Positions 1 to 5,778 of a stretch of DNA of 6,667 nucleotides are shown piece after piece. The stretch spans positions 1-6,667 of the forward strand of contig WSMU01000035.1 of NCBI GenBank assembly GCA_013316395.1. Direction: 5' to 3'. The notes below the pieces were generated by a model. That model searched no databases. It was not told where the DNA came from and was given only the letters and a program-made list of their open reading frames with translations. The translations under genes were made by a program, and so were the position numbers. This DNA is from Alphaproteobacteria bacterium. Its GTDB lineage: Bacteria > Pseudomonadota > Alphaproteobacteria > Rs-D84. Position 1 is the first letter of the stretch. Each line of letters starts with the position of its first letter.

Positions 1-77
1 ATACGATCTATCAATATCAAGCAATCATACCTGCAAAGGAAGTAGAATAATCCATCCCATTTTCCATTAGTTAAGAG
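1..77. repeat. 77-bp exact direct repeat, left copy
   Basis: Every base from 1 to 77 is identical to 5073-5149 in the same orientation, and base 78 (t) differs from 5150 (g). The right copy lies inside the minus-strand membrane-protein gene at 4913-5227 and covers about codons 27-52. The left copy is therefore a stray internal fragment of that gene, with neither its start nor its end. It stops where the open frame of the next gene begins. Whether identity continues left of base 1 cannot be seen. It could be a tandem-duplication or circle junction, or an assembly overlap. Confidence 0.95.
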
Positions 78-155
78 TCCCCAGAACAGGCAGAACAGAT
101 AATACAGAATCTGGGTGCGAATGGTTTAAGCGCCGTATTTGATACCCGCCGGCAG

Positions 156-1109
156 ATGATACATATTGTCCAAGACGACATTGATCAAACCCGCCTGAGA
201 AATGCAATATCGCACGACAATCCAAATGTAATAACAGAACCTATCGGCCATATACACGGCCATCCGGTGCATCTGGTTGCACTGCCCGCACGCAGCGGCC
301 AGACATCCATTGCAGAGGTTGCATCACGCGCAGTTGCTGTAGTGCGCGTCAATGGCAAGAATTTGCCATTCTATGTATCGTCAGGCCAGTCCCGCAAAGA
401 GGATAGATATGGAATTCCCGCGGGACAGTGGTATCCACTGGCGGGGATTGGGTCGGTATGGCTTAACAAGATGCCTAACATGCTGAAAAATCCGGCGGCA
501 GAACTGGACCAAATCGTACAGATGCTTCAAGAGCGTTTCCCCGCGGCGCAAATGAAAGAAAAGGCACTAAGTTACGAGTTGCCTGGGATAAATCAAATAA
601 AGATAGCGGCATTTAGCAACTTAAGCTTTCCCGAAGGTGTGGTCGATAATCTGCAGAACTGGGGCGATAGTTTTCGCATTCCTGAGAAAGACACATGGCT
701 TTATAACAAAAACATTAACGTATATCTGAACGATATTATTTCAACATGGCGTATGGCGCCGGAATGTCACCTGGCTATTTATTATGGGCCGCTGGCGGTT
801 GAGCGCGATAAAATCATCTGCGAACTGCAGCGACAGTTGCCGGTGCGCGTGACCGCACATGGCGATAGTGTTGAATTTTTTACAAACCCGCAATATCCAA
901 CCCCGACACATGTACAAAAAGTACTTCGTCATAAGGGAATATTTGTTAACGAAAATTTAACAGCGCCGCTGGATACGCTTTTATCCCCGGGAGAGGTGCA
1001 CACAAAAACACCCCCCTTTACACGGAAAAAAATTGCAAGCGCCCCCAACAAAGGCAATGGGGACATCCCGCAAATCATGCAAAAATTTTTAGGCGAGAAA
1101 AATTATTAG
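156..1109 (+). CDS. Hypothetical protein, probably 5'-truncated at the repeat junction
   Basis: I do not recognise this family. The product from the first ATG is 317 residues, soluble, with no signal peptide or membrane segment. A notable block at residues 62-105 has VRVNGKNLPFYVSSG followed by PAGQWYPLAGIG and WLNK, rich in Gly, Trp and Tyr as in a folded domain core. Residues 31-39 carry three histidines (GHIHGHPVH). The C-terminal 40 residues are basic and low in complexity. ATG 156 is the first standard start, but no Shine-Dalgarno precedes it. The frame is open for 27 more codons back to 75 and reads like protein (for example EQAEQIIQNLGANGLSAVF), without a usable start before the stop at 72-74. 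I infer that the true N-terminus was lost at the junction near base 78. The gene ends just before a two-way terminator shared with glyS. Confidence 0.75.
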   Translation: MIHIVQDDIDQTRLRNAISHDNPNVITEPIGHIHGHPVHLVALPARSGQTSIAEVASRAVAVVRVNGKNLPFYVSSGQSRKEDRYGIPAGQWYPLAGIGSVWLNKMPNMLKNPAAELDQIVQMLQERFPAAQMKEKALSYELPGINQIKIAAFSNLSFPEGVVDNLQNWGDSFRIPEKDTWLYNKNINVYLNDIISTWRMAPECHLAIYYGPLAVERDKIICELQRQLPVRVTAHGDSVEFFTNPQYPTPTHVQKVLRHKGIFVNENLTAPLDTLLSPGEVHTKTPPFTRKKIASAPNKGNGDIPQIMQKFLGEKNY

Positions 1110-1139
1110 AAAAAACCCGCCGTTTGGCGGGGATTTTTT
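1110..1139. terminator. Bidirectional intrinsic terminator between convergent genes
   Basis: The perfect six-pair stem CCCGCC (1116-1121) and GGCGGG (1126-1131) closes a GTTT loop. A run of six T at 1134-1139 follows on the plus strand and six A at 1110-1115 precede it, giving a U-tract in both directions. It sits between the stop of the upstream gene (1109) and the glyS stop codon (1138-1140), so it can end both transcripts. Confidence 0.93.
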
Positions 1140-2499
1140 AGCCGTTTATTATATCTAAAACAGCACGGGGCACATCGTCGATTTTTATGCGGCGCTGTTC
1201 CATAGTGTCACGCAGACGCAGTGTTACAGTGGCATCTTCCAACGTCTGATGGTCAACGGTAATACATACCGGTGTTCCAATTTCATCATGGCGACGATAG
1301 TTCTTGCCGATATTGCCGGAATTTTCCAACTCTATGCGACCAATGGCTAAGCGCCGCAAGTCGTTTTCAATATTTGTAGCAATATCCAATAATTCAGGCA
1401 CATTACGCGCCAACGGTATAACCGCCGCCTTAACCGGGGCCAGTTTCGGACGCAGCTTCAGCACCAGGCGCGACTTGCCGTCGGGCAGTTCTTCTTCGGT
1501 ATAGGCGTTATGCATTACCGCCAACATCGCACGATTTACCCCCATTGCAGTTTCGATTACATACGGGATAAAGTTTTCGCCAGTCTGGGGGTCGCTGTAT
1601 GACAGTTTGACAGTACTGTCCTTGTTCTCCATAACGTTGGCGTTGATTTTAAACTCGTTTTGCGCCTTGGTATGGCTGCCTAAATCAAAATCCTGGCGGT
1701 TATGAATACCCTCTACCTCATCAAAGCCATCGGGGAATTCATATTCAATATCAACCGCCGCCTTGGCATAGTGCGCCAGCTTTTCATGCGGCGTAAAGCG
1801 CAAATGCGCGGCCGGTATGCCCAACACATCTATCCACCAGGCCATACGCGCGTCACGCCACATTTCAAAATACTGCTCATCTGTATCGGGGCGAACAAAG
1901 TACTGCATTTCCGCCTGCTCGAATTCACGCATGCGGAAAACAAAACCACGCGGTGATATTTCATTTCGAAACGCCTTACCGATTTGGGCGATACCAAACG
2001 GCAGCTTGTGCGGACGCGCATCCAATACATTTTTAAAATTAACATAAGTTGTTGTTGCCGTCTCTGGCCGCAGATAGGCGTTTATCGCACCATCGGCCAT
2101 TGCACCGATTGACAACCCCATCATCAACTGATATGCACGAGGTTCTGTGATATCTGTACTGCCGCAATTGTCACATTTTGTGGGGTCGGCCATTTTATCC
2201 TGGCGCATGCGGGCACCGCACTTTTTACATTCAACCAACGGGTCTGAAAAGCCACCCTCGTGTCCGGAATACTTCCACATCAAACGATTGCTGATTTGCG
2301 CCGCATCCAGCCCCTCGACATCATTACGGGAATAGACCATGGCATTCCACCACGCATTTCGAATATTGCGCATTAACTCAACACCATAGGGACCGTAATC
2401 ATACGCCCCACCAAGCCCGCCGTATATTTCCGAACCTGTGAATATAAAACCGCGCCGCTTGCATAATGCGACAATATCATTGATTGTTTTTGCTGGCAT
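1138..2499 (-). CDS. glyS: Glycine--tRNA ligase, single-chain alpha2 type
   Basis: This enzyme charges tRNA-Gly with glycine using ATP in the cytoplasm. The 453-residue protein is the single-chain dimeric class II type, not the alpha2-beta2 GlyQ/GlyS type, and its length is normal for compact bacterial members. The N-terminus has the typical RRGFIFTGSEIYGG and YDYGPYGVEL. A four-cysteine zinc site is formed by CKKC (91-94) and CDNC (109-112). RPETAT lies at 144-149, motif 2 FRNEISPR at 177-184 with the REFEQAE stretch after it, and motif 3 VIETAMGVNRAML ends in the conserved Arg323. Residues from about 353 form the anticodon-binding domain, with GRIELENSGNIGKNYRRHDE. The ATG at 2499 is preceded by AGGGG (2506-2510 reversed) at good spacing and by a TATAAT box. 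It is a single-gene unit, convergent with the upstream gene and divergent from the next. I see no damage. Confidence 0.97.
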   Translation of the reverse strand: MPAKTINDIVALCKRRGFIFTGSEIYGGLGGAYDYGPYGVELMRNIRNAWWNAMVYSRNDVEGLDAAQISNRLMWKYSGHEGGFSDPLVECKKCGARMRQDKMADPTKCDNCGSTDITEPRAYQLMMGLSIGAMADGAINAYLRPETATTTYVNFKNVLDARPHKLPFGIAQIGKAFRNEISPRGFVFRMREFEQAEMQYFVRPDTDEQYFEMWRDARMAWWIDVLGIPAAHLRFTPHEKLAHYAKAAVDIEYEFPDGFDEVEGIHNRQDFDLGSHTKAQNEFKINANVMENKDSTVKLSYSDPQTGENFIPYVIETAMGVNRAMLAVMHNAYTEEELPDGKSRLVLKLRPKLAPVKAAVIPLARNVPELLDIATNIENDLRRLAIGRIELENSGNIGKNYRRHDEIGTPVCITVDHQTLEDATVTLRLRDTMEQRRIKIDDVPRAVLDIING

Positions 2500-2550
2500 T
2501 TCTTACCCCTAAATATTTACATGCGTAATATTATACCCTTTAGAGTATTT
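2500..2550 (-). promoter_or_regulatory. glyS promoter and ribosome-binding site
   Basis: On the minus strand a perfect TATAAT (2530-2535) lies 30 bases before the glyS ATG. A recognisable -35 is poor: TTATTG at about 17 bp spacing is the best. The leader of about 23 bases contains AGGGG at 2506-2510, six bases from the start codon. There is no room for a T-box, so glyS does not look tRNA-attenuated here. Confidence 0.6.
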
Positions 2551-2573
2551 TGCAATAACAAATACTATATGAC

Positions 2574-2602
2574 TTGACAATGGTATAATCGGTCAATACA
2601 AT
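2574..2602 (+). promoter_or_regulatory. Promoter for the 2610 gene
   Basis: Two readings overlap. TTGACA (2574-2579) with a 17-bp spacer to TACAAT (2597-2602) is a near-consensus sigma70 promoter, and it would start transcription at or next to the ATG (2610), giving a leaderless mRNA. Alternatively the extended -10 TGGTATAAT (2581-2589) would give a leader of about 14 bases. Neither leader contains a Shine-Dalgarno sequence. The site is back-to-back with the glyS promoter. Confidence 0.65.
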
Positions 2603-2609
2603 CCCCGTC

Positions 2610-2996
2610 ATGATAAGAAACAAGATTATTACACCTTTACAGCAAAAACGTATGTTTGACGCAGCGATTGACGATATCAATTTTCTGATATTTGTAGCAA
2701 AGTCCACAGGTATGCAAGACAAGGTCAAAAAGCTACAGGAAGTACAAAAAACACTAAAATCCTTATATAGAACATCCGTCACATTAAACGCTGCGCTTAT
2801 TGCCGAGCTGCTTACACTCGTATCCATGACAATATATAACATTATTGACCACGAAGGGCATCTAAAGGCCGGTCTGGTGGTTTATCCTTCGATGTTTGTT
2901 GTGATGATTTATATCGCATATCTTATGGATATTGGCGAAAAGAAAGCAAAATGGCTCAGCCGACAGATGGATAAGCTCAAAGATAAAACACTATAA
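2610..2996 (+). CDS. Small two-TM membrane protein, hypothetical
   Basis: I do not recognise this 128-residue protein. It has an N-terminal helical, charged region of about 56 residues (rich in Lys and Gln, possibly a short coiled coil around 36-54), then two hydrophobic segments at about 57-79 and 87-108 linked by a short polar loop. It ends in a basic, helical tail of about 20 residues. This predicts two membrane passes with both charged ends on the cytoplasmic side. The start is the ATG nearest to a strong promoter, with no Shine-Dalgarno. The next Met is codon 15. The stop codon runs straight into a strong terminator, so this is a single-gene transcript. Promoter, terminator and clean frame make it a convincing real gene of unknown role. 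Confidence 0.8.
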   Translation: MIRNKIITPLQQKRMFDAAIDDINFLIFVAKSTGMQDKVKKLQEVQKTLKSLYRTSVTLNAALIAELLTLVSMTIYNIIDHEGHLKAGLVVYPSMFVVMIYIAYLMDIGEKKAKWLSRQMDKLKDKTL

Positions 2997-3024
2997 AAAC
3001 CGCCCCAAATGGGGCGATTTTTTT
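2995..3024. terminator. Bidirectional intrinsic terminator
   Basis: The perfect stem CGCCCC (3001-3006) and GGGGCG (3011-3016) has an AAAT loop and is followed by A and seven T (3018-3024). On the other strand the stem is followed by G and five T (2999-2995 reversed). It ends the 2610 gene immediately after its stop and can also serve the minus-strand gene that stops at 3051. Confidence 0.93.
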
Positions 3025-3050
3025 GCCTAATCTAGTTATGGACGGTCTGC

Positions 3051-3575
3051 TTAGCGACTGCGACGGGAAGAGTTGTTTTTACCCTTTGCGCGACGCGGTG
3101 CCGGACGAGCATCTTCTTCGTAATCGTCTTCATCATCAATCGCATATTCTGCCGGGCGGCCCGTTATTGCGCCGATGATATTGCCAAATGTCTTTTTCAA
3201 TTCCGGATTTTTATCAGAATACTTTTTTACACCCGCCGCCAGCGCAGCAACTATATACTTTTCGATATCCTTGCTGGATACGGATTCTTTTAGGGTTCTT
3301 TTAATGGACGAAGCAACATCTTCGACCGCTTCTTGGGCACGATAAAAGAACGAATGACGACGACGGACCGCATGTATGATATGCATTATCCACATAACAA
3401 TCAGACTTACAATGGCCGGAATCGCAAACAGTGCAATAAAATACTTAAACACACTGTCTGCACAGAAAGTATTGCCAAACATTGCCGTGCATGTACGCGG
3501 ACAGTGCAGCAACCATACCGCCAAAATTTCATACAAAACAAAAACAGTTGAATAGATTTTTAGTTTCAACATCAT
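3051..3575 (-). CDS. Membrane protein with acidic/basic C-terminal tail, hypothetical
   Basis: The 174-residue product has a first hydrophobic segment at about 8-24, a short presumably extracytoplasmic loop with three cysteines (25, 29, 38) that could form a disulfide, and a second segment at about 44-69 followed by the basic RRRH. This places the C-terminal half in the cytoplasm by the positive-inside rule. That half is an amphipathic helical region (about 78-135), then an acidic run (DDEDDYEED, 147-155), and finally a basic, Ser/Arg-rich end that may bind nucleic acid or anionic surfaces (inference). The start is well supported: AGGAG lies eight bases before the ATG ATG pair. I do not recognise the family. 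It is convergent with the 2610 gene and divergent from the HD-domain gene. Confidence 0.82.
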   Translation of the reverse strand: MMLKLKIYSTVFVLYEILAVWLLHCPRTCTAMFGNTFCADSVFKYFIALFAIPAIVSLIVMWIMHIIHAVRRRHSFFYRAQEAVEDVASSIKRTLKESVSSKDIEKYIVAALAAGVKKYSDKNPELKKTFGNIIGAITGRPAEYAIDDEDDYEEDARPAPRRAKGKNNSSRRSR

Positions 3576-3667
3576 CTGAAAAGCTCCTTTTTTGTTGTTT
3601 ACTTTATTGTGAATTATTTAAAAAATAAAATCACCAGGAACAAATACATTGCAGAACTTGAAAAGCG

Positions 3668-3681
3668 TATAATTTTATAAT
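3668..3681 (+). promoter_or_regulatory. Putative -10 elements for the HD-domain gene
   Basis: Two exact TATAAT boxes occur at 3668-3673 and 3676-3681, in the AT-rich gap between divergent genes. No good -35 is spaced correctly: TTGAAA at 3658-3663 is too close. The first box ends exactly 20 bases before the ATG at 3694, the same distance as TATAAT to ATG in the 2610 gene. The leader would be about 6-14 bases and has no Shine-Dalgarno. Confidence 0.5.
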
Positions 3682-3693
3682 AAAATACTCACT

Positions 3694-4680
3694 ATGATTT
3701 GTTGTGACAGAATTTACGGCGTACTAAACGTAGAAGAACCAGTTTTTGCAGAAATTATAGCAGCGCCAACGTTTCAGCGCCTACAGGGAATAAATATGGG
3801 TCCATGGGTACCATGTCGGCCTTTTTACTCTATTCCCGTATCGCGCTATCATCATTCAATCGGTGTGTTTATGTTGCTGCGGCTGCATGGGGCCCCTCTG
3901 GCGGAGCAGATTGCCGGCCTGATACACGATGTTTCACATACAGCGTTCTCGCACCTGTCGGACCGCCTGTTCGGCGGCGAAACGTCATCGAGAACACAGG
4001 AATATCAGGATGACATTCACGATAAATTTGTAAAAAATTCTGAACTGGCGGAAATAATTACCCGGGCGGGATTTTGCCTGGATGAAATATTAGACGACTC
4101 AAACTTCATATTAAAAGAGCGTGATTTGCCGGACCTGTGCGCAGACAGACTGGACTACTGTCTGCGGGCAATTCCCCACATGCATCATCACGGCAAGCTG
4201 CTGGACTGTGACGAAGTGGCACTAAGCCGGGCAATCGTTGCAACACCAGATGGCTTTGTACTGCGGGATGCGAAATCTGCAAAAATGTTCGCACGCGCAT
4301 TTAATCAGACCGACGAAGAGATTTATTCTAGCTATGGCGCTACGTTTTATGAAGAAATGCTGGCCAGGATTTGTCGCAATGCCATAGAACAGGGAATTTT
4401 AACACGCGAAGAATTCCTGGAGCTAAACGATATGCAGGTTATACGCAAAATGCATTTGGCGGGGGTTGATTTTTCACCAATGTATGATTCACCGGAGGCA
4501 TGGCGCATAACCAAGGATGACGAAGATGCTGTTATCTTGTCGCAAAAGATGCGCCGTGTTAACCCACCTTTTATTGATAGCGACGGGACCGTACGCCGGC
4601 TTAGCGAGATTGACGATGACTTTGCCAAATATTTTTCCGCATGTCCCAAATTTGCAGAATATAAGATAAAGAAAGCTTAG
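3694..4680 (+). CDS. HD-domain metal-dependent phosphohydrolase (SAMHD1/YdhJ-like)
   Basis: This is a 328-residue soluble protein of the HD superfamily, in the branch with dNTP triphosphohydrolases and YdhJ-like proteins. It shows the branch's order of motifs: FQRLQGINMG (27-36), RYHHSIGV (51-58) supplying the first metal-binding His, LIHDVSHTAFSHLSD (76-90) with the central His78-Asp79 pair and the following His, and LCADRLDYCLR (148-158) with the distal Asp. These residues normally hold one or two metal ions that hydrolyse a phosphoester or triphosphate bond. The substrate cannot be read from the sequence; dNTPs are one possibility. The C-terminal half (from about 170) is helical and less conserved. 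All metal ligands are present, so it is probably active. ATG 3694 has no Shine-Dalgarno but follows two -10 boxes. No terminator is obvious after the stop. Confidence 0.9.
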   Translation: MICCDRIYGVLNVEEPVFAEIIAAPTFQRLQGINMGPWVPCRPFYSIPVSRYHHSIGVFMLLRLHGAPLAEQIAGLIHDVSHTAFSHLSDRLFGGETSSRTQEYQDDIHDKFVKNSELAEIITRAGFCLDEILDDSNFILKERDLPDLCADRLDYCLRAIPHMHHHGKLLDCDEVALSRAIVATPDGFVLRDAKSAKMFARAFNQTDEEIYSSYGATFYEEMLARICRNAIEQGILTREEFLELNDMQVIRKMHLAGVDFSPMYDSPEAWRITKDDEDAVILSQKMRRVNPPFIDSDGTVRRLSEIDDDFAKYFSACPKFAEYKIKKA

Positions 4681-4809
4681 GTATTCGGCTAAGGTTTGCG
4701 CCTGTCTGCACGTATAAGGAATTTATTTAAGGCATCTTCCTTTTTCATTGATTTTTTAGTTAATTTTATACTTACAAGCCACCGGCAGAAATAGAACCAA
4801 CCGCATTAG
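4681..4809. other. Intergenic stretch with a possible short minus-strand gene remnant
   Basis: No complete gene is visible between the HD-domain gene and the plus-strand tail fragment. On the minus strand an ATG at 4748 opens a 19-codon frame (MKKEDALNKFLIRADRRKP) to a stop at 4689-4691. The frame continues upstream of that ATG (IKLTKKS), and its composition is protein-like, so it may be the C-terminal scrap of a lost gene. It is too short to assign. CTTAG/CTAAG around 4677-4693 is a weak inverted repeat without a T-run, not a convincing terminator. Confidence 0.3.
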
Positions 4810-4896
4810 TTCAAATCCGCCCCGCAATGCCACCGCCGCCTCGCCGCAGAATACATCGTCGCCCAATTTCCAGATGTCGGCATTGTGCATTTATAA
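4810..4896 (+). pseudogene. Headless gene tail, copy A of a repeated 24-codon C-terminus
   Basis: A plus-strand frame is open from 4810 (after TAG at 4807-4809) to TAA at 4894-4896. It contains no start codon that would give a plausible protein. Its last 23 residues before the stop (from 4825) match those at 6382-6453 at 17 of 23 positions: HRRL, AEYI, QFPD and IVHL are shared, and both end in His-Leu-stop. Five codons differ only by synonymous changes, so the ancestor was coding on this strand. Upstream of 4825 the two copies share nothing. I do not recognise the parent protein. It is best read as the 3' end of a gene whose body is gone. Confidence 0.65.
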
Positions 4897-4912
4897 ACTG
4901 ACCATTTTGTTA

Positions 4913-5227
4913 TCAGCGTATAAAAAAGATGTACACAATCCATAAATGCAACATCATTATCGCAAACCATAAAAAACACGCCAATATGGGTACAAGCAAA
5001 AATTTCCACTTATGATGTTTTACGGTTTCCATCGCAAACGGGATAAAGATTATCGCACACAATGTCATCGCGATACGATCTATCAATATCAAGCAATCAT
5101 ACCTGCAAAGGAAGTAGAATAATCCATCCCATTTTCCATTAGTTAAGAGGCCCACCAGATCATTCCAAAAGAATAAGAACAGAGCCAAACATACAACACT
5201 GCCAAGAAAATCAAAATACTTCTTCAT
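4913..5227 (-). CDS. Small three-TM membrane protein (paralogue 1)
   Basis: The product is 104 residues from ATG 5227; a TTG one codon earlier (5230) is possible. Hydrophobic segments lie at about 7-28, 46-66 and 74-102. The first loop carries FLCRYD (39-44), and the turn before the last segment is basic (VKHHKWK). The neighbouring product at 5238-5576 has the same order: segment, loop with FLC and YD, segment, Lys-containing turn, LL-x-P, segment. The two look like diverged tandem duplicates. Spacing to the upstream stop is 10 bases and there is no Shine-Dalgarno, so translation is probably coupled. Codons 27-52 are the source or copy of the 77-bp repeat at the left edge. Function unknown; an immunity or holin-like role is only an inference from the neighbouring cell-wall enzyme remnants. 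Confidence 0.72.
   Translation of the reverse strand: MKKYFDFLGSVVCLALFLFFWNDLVGLLTNGKWDGLFYFLCRYDCLILIDRIAMTLCAIIFIPFAMETVKHHKWKFLLVPILACFLWFAIMMLHLWIVYIFFIR
5073..5149. repeat. 77-bp exact direct repeat, right copy
   Basis: Identical to window bases 1-77, at a distance of 5,072 bases. This copy is in its native setting, inside an intact minus-strand reading frame. Homology stops sharply after 5149, apart from a chance CCC. Confidence 0.95.
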
Positions 5228-5237
5228 CAATTGTATT

Positions 5238-5576
5238 TTACATTAACCAATATAATAGCGATTGAATTATCGGCCAGACAAAAATCCCTATAAATAATCC
5301 TGCTAATGGCATCCATAACAATCGTGTTTTATATACAGGGACTAGTTTATATGTAAGAAACACGAGTCCTGCCAATACACATATAATACTGACAACATCA
5401 TAGTTAGCCATGCATAAAAATCGTGATTTTTCAGATAAATCACTACAAAAGTACCACCATACTTCATCGTATTTTGCAATACGTCCCATTGCCGATAAAT
5501 CAATCAAAAACACAAACAATGCCCCCCACAGAATCACAGCATTGCAATACATGGTTTTTTGCCAATTTATTTTCAT
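5238..5576 (-). CDS. Small three-TM membrane protein (paralogue 2)
   Basis: The 112-residue protein has hydrophobic segments at about 13-30, 59-78 and 86-111. The first loop is rich in Trp, Tyr and Asp (YDEVWWYFCSDL), followed by FLCMANYD (53-60). KTRLLWMPLAGLF before the last segment resembles KWKFLLVPILACF in the next gene downstream, which supports common descent. The ATG at 5576 lies 13 bases after the stop of the L,D-transpeptidase-like tail. AGGG just upstream is a weak ribosome-binding site, and a better GGAGG further up (about 5600-5604) belongs to no start. It is the first intact gene of a two-gene minus-strand unit with the paralogue 10 bases downstream. Role unknown. Confidence 0.72.
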   Translation of the reverse strand: MKINWQKTMYCNAVILWGALFVFLIDLSAMGRIAKYDEVWWYFCSDLSEKSRFLCMANYDVVSIICVLAGLVFLTYKLVPVYKTRLLWMPLAGLFIGIFVWPIIQSLLYWLM

Positions 5577-5589
5577 GTTACATTAGTCC

Positions 5590-5778
5590 CTAATATTTTA
5601 CCTCCACAATTAAATCTTTACCGACAAATTCGAATAGCGCAACAAAATTTTTAATATTACTTGTCATATCAATACACCCGGCAGATTCAGGCGTCCAGCC
5701 GCCATGAATGCTGAAATTATCACGACCATATGTATTGGTTTCTTTTGCTGGTTCTAACCAGGCAGGAGATACGAACTG
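5590..5778 (-). pseudogene. C-terminal remnant of an L,D-transpeptidase-like (YkuD/DUF2778-type) enzyme
   Basis: The minus-strand frame from 5778 to the stop at 5590-5592 encodes 62 residues with no start codon before the active site. It contains TYGRDNFSIHGG (16-27) and SAGCIDM (32-38): a Gly-Arg, a catalytic-type His in IHGG, and a Cys in the S-x-GC-I/V context. This is the signature of the L,D-transpeptidase/YkuD fold and its DUF2778 (Tlde1-like) relatives, which act on peptide stems of peptidoglycan. The C-terminal strands (LFEFVGKDLIVEVKY) look complete. The N-terminal half is missing: upstream, in the same frame, comes the stop of an unrelated exported protein. The catalytic pair is intact, so loss was recent or the fragment is conserved. 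Expression as an independent protein is unlikely. Confidence 0.72.

Noticed and set aside
2500..2529. Possible T-box or riboswitch before glyS
   Set aside because: The leader after the -10 box is only about 23 bases, too short for any structured regulator.
2540..2842. Minus-strand 100-codon frame across the promoter and the 2610 gene
   Set aside because: It is antisense to a gene with its own promoter and terminator, and it covers both divergent promoters.
4825..4896. Minus-strand reading of the repeated tail beginning with MHN in both copies (also 6382-6453)
   Set aside because: The two copies agree at only about 13 residues in that frame against 17 of 23 on the plus strand, and silent third-position changes occur in the plus frame.
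4806..5009. Minus-strand frame of 67 codons overlapping the first membrane-protein gene
   Set aside because: It overlaps a better-supported gene in another frame and is antisense to the conserved tail copy A.
5598..5605. Good GGAGG on the minus strand without a start codon at proper distance
   Set aside because: It lies inside the last codons of the transpeptidase-like tail (Val-Glu-Val). The P2 start is over 20 bases away, so it is probably chance.
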